The notes under the pieces: model-generated
Told to the model about the DNA's origin: nothing
The model's database searches: none
Seen by the model: the letters and a program-made list of their open reading frames with translations, nothing else
Translations under genes and position numbers: made by a program
Source of the DNA: Lutjanus erythropterus
Taxonomy: Eukaryota; Chordata; Actinopteri; Lutjaniformes; Lutjanidae
Length of the DNA: 64,000 nucleotides
Assembly (NCBI GenBank): GCA_020091685.1
Contig: CM034604.1
Coordinates: forward strand, 10,996,519 to 11,060,518
Direction: 5' to 3'
Part shown: positions 23,446-34,399 of the stretch, piece after piece
Layout: each line of letters opens with the position of its first letter
How positions within the stretch are numbered: position 1 is the first letter of the stretch

Positions 23446-24207
23446 AAGAGGTGGGAAGTAATAGTACAAATAGTTTGTTGCTGTACTTCAATACTTGAGT
23501 CAGGTATCTGTACTTGAGTATTGTTCTGACCACCTTTTACTCTTTTGCCACTCATTTTGGCACAAATATCTGTACTTTCTACTCTACTACATTTTGAAAA
23601 CAGGCTTGTAATTTGAGAGGAATTTTATTTTGTGTCACTGCCTGCTGCCTCCCCAACATCAAGACTGATTTCAACCTAAATTAATTGAACAATAAAACAA
23701 TAAAAAGATGATTACTTCAAGTGTCCATCAGTGCACATCATGTGTAACAAATGAAAAATGACCTAAAAGAGACTCAATATGGACTCAAGATGGAAAAGAT
23801 GCAAGAGATATAAGACAAAAACAACATGACTGACATAAGACAAAAAATACATAAAAAGAAGAACAACCAAAAAGACATATGACGTGTAACAAGACAAAAA
23901 ATTACTTAAAAGACCTAACAGCACAAAAGACACAATGAAAAATGAGGCAATAGACCTATCAAGATGAAAAAGACATGGCAAGACGAAAAATGACACAAGA
24001 GATGTAACAAGACAAAAAATGTCATAGTAACAAGACGAAAAAGATGTAACAAGATGGAAAACTATGTAGAAGACAAATCATGATGAAGAACAGTGTAAAA
24101 GGTGAGGATCAGCTAGCTTTGCACAGAAACAGGTGTCAGAATCATCCTTCAGAGGTCAGTATCTGTACTTCTAGTTGAGTTAAGTATGTCTGCACTTGCC
24201 ACCTCTG
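23446..24207. mobile_element. hAT-type non-autonomous transposon with perfect target duplication
   Basis: The left end AAGAGGTGGGAAG and right end CTTGCCACCTCTG are inverted (consensus CAGAGGTGGCAAG). The flanks are a perfect 8-bp duplication, TTCAGCAC, at 23438-23445 and 24208-24215, the hallmark of hAT insertion. The sequence after the left end (stepwise GTACTT motifs) resembles a hAT family abundant in fish. The interior (about 23750-24080) is a degenerate array of GACAAAAAATGAC/AAGATG-like units. There is no transposase frame. The element ends 68 bp before the LNS2 exon acceptor. Confidence 0.88.
23751..24080. repeat. Degenerate A-rich minisatellite inside the hAT element
   Basis: Units like AAGACAAAAAATGACAT and GAGATGTAACAAGAC recur with irregular spacing of roughly 20-35 bp. 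The array lies fully within the hAT at 23446-24207 and probably expanded there. Confidence 0.6.
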
Positions 24208-24215
24208 TTCAGCAC

Positions 24216-26050
24216 TAACGTTGTTTGCTGTGATTCACCATGTGTTTTTCCTGATGGGTTTTATGCACCATGACGACCGCAGCCAGCCATTATCACATTC
24301 ATCCTCGCACTTATTGTCGAATGTTTAATACATGAAACAAGACTAGCATCCGTGTTGGTCCCTGCATCAATCACGAAGCAGCCTCAGTAAATATGAGAAC
24401 TACTGTAGAGGTTACATCAAGCAAACACACTCACAACACACACACACAATGCACTGCTCGCCATAATTACAGCTATGATAATCCCATCATTCAGTTCAGA
24501 TCATAAAATCCTATCTGTACGACCGTGGGTTTAGGTTTCACATACAGCCTCTAGACAGACAGACTACTTATGATGGAACACTATTCCCCACTAATGGTGC
24601 GCATAAATCAAACTTAGCCTGATTTTACAGTTTTATATCACTCCGCTGTTGCAAAGTGACTTCCTGAGCCCATTTTTTAGATCGACACGGTGAGTAAGGT
24701 GAGACAGCTCCAGACGGAAAATGAAAGGGGGGGGGGGGGATTAGAGATGGATGGAAAGAGTGAGAGAGCAAAAATAAAATTGCTGGTCTGAGGGAAAGAG
24801 AAGACTCGACAAGAAAGAAAGAGTGGATCAGAGGAGTAGCGTTTCCTTATGATCTGTGATGAAATAATTGACACTTTTGGCGCCTCTTAAGAGGTGGTTT
24901 CACACACTGTGGTCAGCTTGGGGTCTGGATGAATCTATCAGAGGCAAGGTCAGGCTCACGGTCAATTATTTACACTGTGTGTTATCTTGCATGTGGCACC
25001 ACTGACTCAAGGATAGATTCCTCCTCTCAGAACACAGTGTTCAAGGCAGCACCTTTCACAAAGTGCAACCTTCAGAAAAAAGCCCACACTGCCAACATAC
25101 CAAACCATCTAACTGCTGTGGCACATGGTAACAGTATCTGTCATTACCTGCCAACAATACCATTTTCAATGTGTCATTTCATTTCCTCTGCGTGCTGCTG
25201 TTTTCTTTTGTGCACTCACAGAGAAGTCATGAGGGCCATGAGTGAAAGAAGAAAAAAAAACATCCGCAAAAGACAGAACAGAGTAATGAGAAAGAAAAGC
25301 ACACCGGCTGCAGGCTGTAAAGCTTCAGTTTGTTGTTTTGGATCAGGCTATATGTAAACATGAGGGAGCAGTGTTGTGGAGCTGGCAGAAAGAAACACAA
25401 CGAGGGGAAAAAAAATGAGAATGAGAATATTGAGAGAGAAACAAAAGGGAAGTGGAGTGGGGCTGCGGGATGATGGGGTGCTGATTCCGGTCATGGAGAA
25501 ATTCTCCCTTCGGCGCCAAACTCATGTCTCCGCGCAACACAGAGAAGAGGAAATAGTATAGGAGGCAACAAAGGCCCCGTGAAAGCCCTCATCCATGTGC
25601 CAGCCAAGGGAATAAATAGAAACCCATTATTACCACTGAGACAGCACAACACAGAGAGGCAGCAGAATATACATTGGGGAATCAAAAAAGCCCTCCATCT
25701 CTAGTGATTTCATGCATCTAATCTTAGAAATTGCACGGGCCTTCACTGCCAGTAGATTGTATATCCATATAATATTGTTCCCGCACAATTGTCTAAGACA
25801 TCAAAAGCAAAATGATGAGTGCTGTCAGTCGTGAAGAAAAGCAGTAAGTGGCATGTCCATTCCATCAACGCAGCCACTGTGACGTTCTTTCTTTGCTTTT
25901 CTAGAAATCATCCAATGACAAATTCTGGTCACCATTTTTAATAAACATCATTAATGAACAGTAAAGTGATAGCAGACATACTACATAAACATACTCAAGA
26001 AGATTTGTTTCTAAACCTAACAAAGTATTTTTTGGGCCAGTATTTTGAAA
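24216..26050. other. Upstream nrxn3 intron, no recognised element
   Basis: No exon of neurexin SS1 type (expected to end in ...HLMMSEQ plus one base) is seen. Contents include a G run at 24727-24739 and A-rich low complexity at 25240-25300 and 25400-25440. Confidence 0.5.
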
Positions 26051-26094
26051 GTCTGCCCAGACTTTTATTACTTATCGCATAATGATACTTTTCA

Positions 26095-26905
26095 AATGGT
26101 TAATAAATACTGTGTAGTGCATTTACAAACATTATATGGATGGCTATTATAAAGTTGCAATTGATGACTATAATACCTTATGTAAGTGTCTCATGTTTAG
26201 TTATGCTATGTCACGCAACGTGCTTAGGTGAGCTTACGTACGTAAAATATTATGATCATCAGTTCCAACTTAATAATAGCCAACCTTATGTACGTTAGGT
26301 AATGTTAGATGAGATTAGGTTACGTTTAGGTTAGTTTAGGTTAAGTTAGCTTTGGCTACATTATGTTACGTTACCTTACATTACGCTACGTTACGTTACA
26401 TTATGTTACATTGTGTTGCATTATGATACATGCATGAACTTAAATAAGTAACATGTTTATTACAGCGAAAAGCATAATATTTTACTAAACCTACCCCTGT
26501 AGTTTTTGTGGCTTTATTTTGAAAAATCTACCATGACGTATTAATATTATTGCTTACTCGACTGTGGACCCCTGCACGTGCAAAAATGACACTCAAGGGA
26601 TAACTACAGTGTCATAGTTTAGTAGAGCCACTGCCAAGCTACCATATTTGCTGTATGAAGCTGCAACGAATGTTTATAATACTTTGCAAATGGTTGATAA
26701 ATACTACATAGTGCTTCTATGAACATTGTTTAGATAGTCATTATATGGTTGCAACTTATGTTACTAAAACTTGACAATTTCTGAATAAATGGTTTATAAA
26801 GCATATACAAACATTATTTGAATGTTAGCAGTAACAAACAATTAAGTTCACTATCAATGTACCCTTAATGATGGGTATTATGGAGTGTTACTAAAATTCC
26901 TTCAG
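26095..26905. repeat. Dispersed repeat with two related ends
   Basis: GGTTAATAAATACTGTGTAG with ACAAACATTATATGGATGGC (26099-26150) and GGTTGATAAATACTACATAG with GAACATTGTTTAGATAGTC (26691-26745) are related blocks about 590 bp apart in the same orientation. They bracket a TTACGTTACATTATG-rich array. Confidence 0.5.
26284..26432. repeat. TTACG/TTACA/TTAGG pentamer-decamer array
   Basis: Degenerate pentamer units such as GTTAGGT, GTTACGTTACATTATGTTAC and CATTACGCTACG run for about 150 bp. It is not a TTAGGG telomeric repeat. Confidence 0.7.
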
Positions 26906-27879
26906 ACAATTAATGAAATACTGTTTTATATATCTACTGTGTGGTTACATTAACCTCAATGTCTATATTAAAATGGGTCTCTAGCTCCTTGCTCCAGTTG
27001 GCTTTATTGCACATCTGGACGAGTATGGGCCAAAACCCTCTGGGGTCCCCAAGCCAGAGAGAGTCCTTGAAACAGTTGGCACTGTAACTATCTTCTGTAG
27101 AAATTTTAGACACTACACTGACACTGGTGGGCCCACTGTCACATTTTGCCTGGAGGGCCCTTGCATACGCCTGATGGCAAATGACAGGGCAGATATGGGT
27201 AGAAGGCTGGCTGTCTTTACAAGACTGATTCTGGCTTATAAATGTAATATTCCGTAATATTCTCAAGCAATTATTCAAATAACATCCTTGAAGTCATTTA
27301 AAAATGCTTAGTCTGATCCAACATTGCATATAGAGCAACTCAAACACAGGTGAATCAGGCTTATGATTAAAAACTAAAAACAGCCAAGAAGGAAGCACTC
27401 TCTGTCTCTACATCTAAGCTCTGTATGTAGGCATACAGCATGGTAATCCCTCAGATCCACTCTGCACACCTGATCTCATGTGTTCTCACCTGACCAAAAG
27501 TAGAAAGGTTATTGCCATGGCAACTCCCCTCATCTATCCAGCATATGCTAATTAGGCTGTGTATCTCAGGATAAGACAGGCTTACTGTATGGCATTTAAA
27601 GGGATTCCTGATCACGCTGTTATTAAAGATGCCAACAGACCAAATGCAAGCATCAGTGGCTATTTGCAAATGTTGGCACCATCATCAGGTCAACATCTGA
27701 TCCTTCCAAATAGTGTGCTGCGGGAATCAATCCTTTACTTTTCCAAATCAAAAAATCCCATTGGCTTTTTTTTATGGGGGGAACCAGAGTGATGCTTGCC
27801 TACAAAAATACACTGTCCCTGCATCATGCTATACCTGCAAAGCTACTGATGTTTCCAGCCACAGCTGTACTTTGTTTTA

Positions 27880-28070
27880 AAACTTTGTTTTAAAAGCTAA
27901 TGTTAACACGATGAACATGGCAGAAATGAACATCAGTATGCTAGGACTGACACTGTGGCCATGTCAACATGTTGACATGCATGCTAACATAAGCATGAGC
28001 ATGTAGCTCAAAGTACCGTGTTCCTAAATTTTAGCCTCATAGAGCGCTAGCTTGATCTTTTTCAGATATG
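27880..28070 (+). repeat. GCTAACATG-rich dispersed repeat
   Basis: AAGCTAATGTTAACACGATG, CATGTTGACATGCATGC, TAGCTCAAAGTACCGTGTTC and AGCCTCATAGAGCGCTAGC form a block I recognise as very common in teleost introns. The class is not known to me. Confidence 0.55.
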
Positions 28071-28079
28071 ATTCCATCT

Positions 28080-28360
28080 TTGTTTTACATTGTGGATGAT
28101 CTTTTGATTGTTTTCTTGATTAATTGATTTCTTGTTTGGTCTATACAATGTGGAAAATGTCAAAAAGTGTTTCCCAAAGCTCAAGATGATGATATTAAAT
28201 GTCTTGTTTCGCCCACAACCCAAAGATGCTTCATAAAGGTGTAAAGAAACCAGAAATTTTTCACATTTATGACATTTTTTACTTTTTTTCCTTAAAAAAA
28301 TTACTCAAATGCATTAATATAAAAATTGGTGGTTAAGTTAATAATCGTTTCATCCATATT
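28080..28360 (-). repeat. hAT-derived repeat (GATTAATTGATT family)
   Basis: Contains TTCTTGATTAATTGATTTC, TTTGGTCTATACAATGTGG, GTTTCCCAAAGCTCAAGATG and GTAAAGAAACCAGAAATTTT, in the order of a high-copy fish hAT repeat. The copy at 63711-64000 is the same family in the opposite orientation. Confidence 0.7.
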
Positions 28361-31300
28361 GGCCATAAAATCCATGAATGGCCATAAAAAGTTTCATGAG
28401 CTAAAAAAGATTTTGTCTTGTCGAAGATCAATCAATCTTTACAATGCTGTGTTTTCACTGTAGAAAAAAAAACACCCAGCTTCCCTCCTTCCTTCATTAC
28501 TTGCCACTTCAAATATTATGCATAATCATTTTTCATACACCATATTTTGCCATTAATGATTCAAAAGTAAAATGTTATTAGTTTGTGATATGTTTGACTC
28601 TTCATATATGTATTAATTATAATGATATAATTACAAAGTTGTTGTGGAGCTGTAAAGACTATCAATATAACACTGTTGCAATGAATAATAGAGAGCGCAA
28701 ATTGATATAATGTAATATTTGTGCACCTCAGCAATATTAAACCTGTGGTAAGTGTATACGGATCCATAAAAACCAGGGGAAACGTATTGCCTGTTGAGAC
28801 ATGTTCTGCACAGATCTGTGGCTTTCAAATCGATCATATAGCAGGGTCATTTTCCCTTATTTTCGCCATAGTCATCAATATTCCATTTGTGTGCTGCCAG
28901 GCCCATGCACTGGGGGCTGGGGTTCGATTTCAAAATCCACTGGAAGCAATTAGCTCCTTCATTACCATCTCCCATGCTCTTCCGCTTGCCCTCACCATAC
29001 ACACCCATGCTGCCCGGAGCTCGCTCTCCGGTGCGACCCCAAGGGCCTTGGAGCAGGGAGCACTGTCGCCTTACAGAGCTCCAGTCCACAACCTTCACCC
29101 TCCTTAAGATCACCACAGGATATGTTCCTATGTTTCTAACTGTTCCTAATCACTCTGGGGGGCAGGAGACTAGAAACAACTAAAGGGAAATCAGATGAGT
29201 TTAATGATAGGATTAGAGACAGGAGGCATTGTGATTATTGTGGCAAAACACCGACGTTAGCTCGAGATGCTGCAGCTGTAAAGCCTCACTGCACATGGAT
29301 GCTAGCTGGGCAGCTAACATTAGCGCTAGTCCCAAGGAGACTTTTCTCTGTTCAAGTGAACTCGATCTGTGCTGACACCCAACACATCAAATGCATGTTT
29401 GCGCTACATTTGCAGATAAACAAGCCTGAAGTTCCAGACCTAAACATAGAAAGCTAAGTTCGGCCTTTAGCCATTGTTGTTTTTGTGACACCCTCGGGAG
29501 CCGAAATCATTCAAGGTTGCGGTGTCATCCCACACAATGCGTTTAACAGAAATCTGCAAACCCATGCCCTCCTCACACCCTCTCTCTGTCATATCCATTC
29601 TCCCTTTTCCTTCATCCCCATAATGTGAGAAATTAGCATCATTTGCTAATAACAGTTAAAGCAGCATGCTTAACCTGACGCAGCCAAATATGAACAATGC
29701 CTTCCAACATGAGGCTAACACTAACCGTGCAACTGTGCCGCTTAAAGCTCAATGGTGAGGCACCATGTGTCAAAGAAATTTAGAGCAGCATGGGTGATGT
29801 CTCTCTTCAAAGGCAGGCGGCACTGTCAGACAGGCTTATGCTGAGGGAGATTTGGGAGAATATATTGCATGGTAATATCTCACTGCCCAATTACTACCAG
29901 TGTACTGCAGCAACAATTAAATCCAAACCAGGATGCAAGAGTGCTGGCATTAGACTGTCAGTGATTTTTGTTGTTTTCACAGCATTATACCTGATTTCTC
30001 AACTGTTCTTCACTGCTTACGCTGTGTACAGGATATTATTGAAGATTTGCTCCTTGAAGATTTGATTTAATTTGAAGGTAACAAATTATTTTTGCTGTTT
30101 CCAGCTGCTAGCATTAGCAAACTCTTTGAACTTGTCAAGCGTTGTGTTGGTTCTTTAGATGTTTATATCAAAGTGCTTGTGTTGTGGGAACTACTTTTCA
30201 GAAAATAGTATCAGATGTAGTGGTATTGGAGTGGTTTTATGAGTACAAGTTTGAGTCTAAGTGCATGAGCACAGTATCAGACTGAAACACGATGCTGGTA
30301 TCAGTATTGCTGCATTCCTATTATTAACATCTGAGAGTTGTGAATGTTGATATTTTTATTCCAACAAAATTTTTACGAACAATGCAAACGTTACTCTAAA
30401 AGACTAACTTTGATGTTCTGTAATGTTACCAATAAACAACCAAGCCACTTAACATTAGCATATCATTTGCATATTTGATATCATAACATTAAGTAGAATT
30501 TTAGGTTGAAGGCCACAGTTAACTTTCTATTTAAGCTCTTTTTGAGTCCTTAGTTTGGTTTCACTGACATTAGCAGGAAGTGTTTTTGATTTTATTTCTT
30601 CTGGTTCTGTGTTGTGCAGTTAAGTGCAGTCAAATGTCCTTTTTCTTAGTTTACATCAGCAGCTAAATAACAGTATTTTATTGTATTAAATACATATGTA
30701 TAAAGGCTACTATAGTAACTGTGTAAAATAATCTACATGCTATAACTACATTTTTAGAACATTGTAATACTGTACTTCATTTTACAATATGCTAAAAACT
30801 ACTCCAGTTAGTTTTACAGTAATTTTACAGTTGTATAAAATACAGAATCTACTAGGGCTGTGTGTTGGCAAGAAACTGGTGCTACGTATGATGATACAGA
30901 GGTTACAATTCAATATATAAAAAATCTTATTTTAGGAAAACTCAAATCACATAAATAACAAACCACCATTAGAAAAAAATCTGAGAAAATCCCCCAAAAG
31001 TTAACTTTTTTACGCAAACAGAACAGTGAAAAATGATAACTACACTGCTACCCAGCAGTTGGAAGTTTTAATGCAACACAAAAGGAACCACTGCCACAAA
31101 TCTTTGTATGTATCACAACACCACAATAGAGTGTTTTTGAGAATTGATAGGGAAACACAAAACATAATATTGCAATTCTCACACTTGCACTCCTAGCATC
31201 TACTGGGTAATTGTTCCCAGTTGCTACTGTTAATATGAGAAGAAATATTTAACAGTGTAGCAGCCAGAAAACTGTGTATGTGAGGGTTCTGAGGAATTTA

Positions 31301-32480
31301 TTTTCCACTCAAAACTATATACAAAGTGCTCCGACTGTGTCCTCGTCATGACAACTGATGTCACATGACATATCTAAGAGGTTGAAGTGAATTGTCACCC
31401 TGACACTTCTTCTCTCATCTGGCGTTTCGCGTAACCTTGTGAAGCCGTGGCGGACGACCTGTCTGAGACTGCCATTGATGTCTGCACGCACAGACTGAGG
31501 GAAGAGTGACAAAGGGAGAGACAAAGAGAGTGATAAACATAAACAGAAGTGACACGGCGGAAGCAAAAGAGTCTCGAACAAAAGGAAGAAAGGGGTTGAA
31601 GCAGAGAGAGAGAGAAGAGAGACAGGAGAAAAAAAGCAGAGGGAGTTTGGGGAGACGGCGAGGCGGCGAGATCCAGGACAGGAGACTGAGAGAGGCAGAT
31701 GGAGGGAAGAGAGTTTGAGGCACTTCCAACGGCTCTCTAGAGAACCGAGGTGACACTGTGTGTTAAGACTAGCAGTGAAGAGCCGTCCCTCGTGATTCCA
31801 GTATTGATAAACCTTATTACTGCACCTGATAGCACGGCACACCCACCAAATCCCACTCTATTTTTCTCCCCTTTTGCCTCCCTCTAAGCACTCAAATAAC
31901 ACCACAAATCCAATACTTTCTTAGTCTATTTTACAGGCAGAGGATTTTCTGCAAATTCCCCAATGAAAGGTTTTTTTAAATTGGTATCTCAGAATTGTGA
32001 TTTCAAAGATTCTTGAAAGACCTCCTGCTGAAAAAATCATTGCATTTAGAGTTCAGAAACCATCATTACTTATAGTACATGCTCATTTTATTGCAATATT
32101 TACAAAGTACATGAATAAAATAAGCCCTTTTCAACTTCAAAATGTTTGAGCAACAGAAACTGCTGCAGGGAGAAATGAGGCAAACTTAGAAGAATGCAGC
32201 ATCTTGCTGCAACAGAGTATGACTCATTATGTTAGACAGGCTAATACTGCACATGAAAGGATAGCAGGATGGTCAGCTTCTACACCAAATGAGATACACT
32301 TAGTGTACAACACTGTGATTATCCTCAGTGGACTGGTAATTGTATTAATAGACCTTCACAGAGAGCAGGTCAATGGGTTGACTTAGTGTTTCGGTCTTCT
32401 TATTGGCTGGTGATGTGCGCAGGCTAAGTCAAGTGAAGTTGTTGGAGAGACTCGGGGGAGAACAGGGTCATGTCTATGTT
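28361..32480. other. Upstream nrxn3 intron, mostly unrecognised
   Basis: Includes an A/G-rich low-complexity block (31500-31710, GAGAGAGAGAAGAGAGACAG), a short TAGGGCTGTGTG hAT-like start near 30854, and otherwise ordinary AT-rich intron. The 175-codon minus frame at 31315-31842 is an artefact of the purine-rich block. Confidence 0.5.
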
Positions 32481-32489
32481 TTTAGCCAC

Positions 32490-32690
32490 TCAATTTGAGT
32501 GGCTCTAGGGATGGTTGTAGTTGTCCATCACGTCAACACTTTAGCCTTGAGTGAAATATTTTGACAGCTTCTGTGTATGATGGATTCCCATGAAATCTGA
32601 TACAGACTTTCACCCTCAGAGGATGAGTTGTAATAATTATGAGGATACATTGACTTTTCTAACAATGATGCCATAATTAGGACATTATTT
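32490..32690 (+). repeat. Dispersed repeat (GATTCCCATGAAATCTGATA block)
   Basis: GTCAACACTTTAGCCTTGAG, TGGATTCCCATGAAATCTGA and CAGAGGATGAGTTGTAATAA in this order match a common fish repeat. A related block lies at 63570-63700 (GGCACAGATACCCATGGTGC, CCGAGGATGAATCCTAATGA). Confidence 0.55.
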
Positions 32691-33169
32691 CCATTTGTCA
32701 AACTCTTTCATTCTCAATGAGTTGCTACAAAGACTATAAGGTGGACTTCCATGGAATTTACTATAGAAAATTACATCACATCAACGTCAAGATATCTACA
32801 TACTATCTACAATATACAGGGAGGATAGACAATACTTTTTCAATATTAGACCCTACTGTATCTCTTTTGGTCACCTTTGTTTTTGCACCACTTTGAGGCC
32901 AAAACATGTTGGACTTTTCTTGACTTTTTATGCTCACAAGTAGAAGCAGCAATAGTAGTGAAATCTGTAGCTGGAGTTTTATAAAACATACCCTTAAGCA
33001 GTTAAAGTTGCGCTGACCATTTTTTGAATCAGCTTTGGATCAAAATTTTATGTCTGTTTGTGAGAATTATCGCCAACTCTGCATTTTCCTTCAGCCCTAT
33101 GTGATATCTTGGCATCTTTTAGATGTTCTGGTTTTTAAGGCCTACAGCCTGTCTGCTCTGGTTCACTCC

Positions 33170-33430
33170 CATCAACCTTTTTGCAGCAGCATGCAGATGG
33201 TTTCAGCGAAAAAGTTCAGATAAACTAAATGTACACAACTTGGCCAAACACCAGAAAAGTAGTTTAAAATCCAAAATCCCCAAAAAGTTGGTGAAGACAA
33301 AAACACAGAGTGATTATTGAACATGTCTTTATTGGCTGGCCAAAAACACGACTCCAAAAGAAAGCTAATGCTGTTTCTTATCTGCTGGACATATGATTAG
33401 GCAGTCATCTGCCATATCAATGTATGAGGT
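33170..33430 (+). repeat. Dispersed repeat related to 10490-11050
   Basis: Shares AACTTCAGATAAAC/GTTCAGATAAAC, GGTGA(A/G)GACAAAAA and CTGCTGGA(C/T) segments in the same order as the 10.5-kb copy. Confidence 0.45.
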
Positions 33431-34399
33431 GATAATATGTCAATATTGTGTTTTTAGTTTAATATTCTTTATTATTTGAAATTCATCTCCAGGGTAGCTA
33501 AAAATTGTGAAGTGGAACAGTAGAATTACTACTCTAACTGTCCATTGGACCTCTACTGACTGACTTCCTGGTTCATTTTGACCAACTTGATATAGCGGCA
33601 CACAAACATATTTTCCTGTGCAATGGCAGATATTTCACTTTTAGTTTAATTTAAGATGACAATGACCCGATGGCCACAAAATGACACTCTGTGGCCACAC
33701 AACAGTCCATGTAGGCGCCCTGCGTGGACACCAAGCGGTATCTCTAGACTTAGAGCCCTCAACAAGTTCCACAAACCTCCCAACACCTTTTGCACCTTTC
33801 AGTTCAACATTCTTTGAAAACAACCAACAGAACTTATCGCTGGCTAGTTACAGATAAGGTGGGGCTACTGTAGTCCGGGTTTATGAAGCCGACTCTTCTT
33901 ACAGAAGAAACAGAAACACAAATGCGGACTGTGAAATTACAAAACAGCAATGACACATCTAAGGATGTAATGTTCTGCGGTGTGTGCTGACAGTTTTGGC
34001 AACAAGTCGAGAAGTGTAGCTCACTTCTCATCAGAAACAACGCCTTCAGGAAACACAACATCAAAATTATTGGCAAAAGTGGACAACACCAGTGTTACAG
34101 TTACAGAAGGCTGAGTTTTGTTGCATTAAATTATCTTTTATGTGTTGTTTTTATGTAAGTCTACATTTAGGCCACAAAAAATCTACTTTGGCCACCAAAT
34201 TAAGGGGCTTGGAGGCTTGTGTGGCCAGTGCTTAAAAATATCAGCGTCTATCCCTTGTTTAGATTATCTGGCTAGCCTTTCTTATAATCTGATTGCATAC
34301 AGCGATTACATGTCAGTGCTGTGTTTAGAGGTTCCTATGTTCACCCCAGATAGTAAAGAAAATCGATTAATTATGATTTACATTTGAAAATGCCAATAG

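Noticed and set aside
26284..26432. Possible interstitial telomeric repeat
   Set aside because: Units are TTACG/TTACA/GTTAG-like, not TTAGGG arrays.
27675..27700. CATCATCAGGTC as a possible reverse of a neurexin SS1 exon end (LMM)
   Set aside because: The minus-strand frame reads DLMMVP, without SEQ or a donor after one base; it resembles a dispersed repeat.
28905..28935. B-box-like GGGTTCGATTTC
   Set aside because: No matching A box upstream on either strand, so no tRNA or SINE called.
31315..31842. 175-codon minus-strand open frame
   Set aside because: Its translation is Ser/Leu/Phe-rich because the plus strand is an AG-rich low-complexity tract; no domain or splice context.
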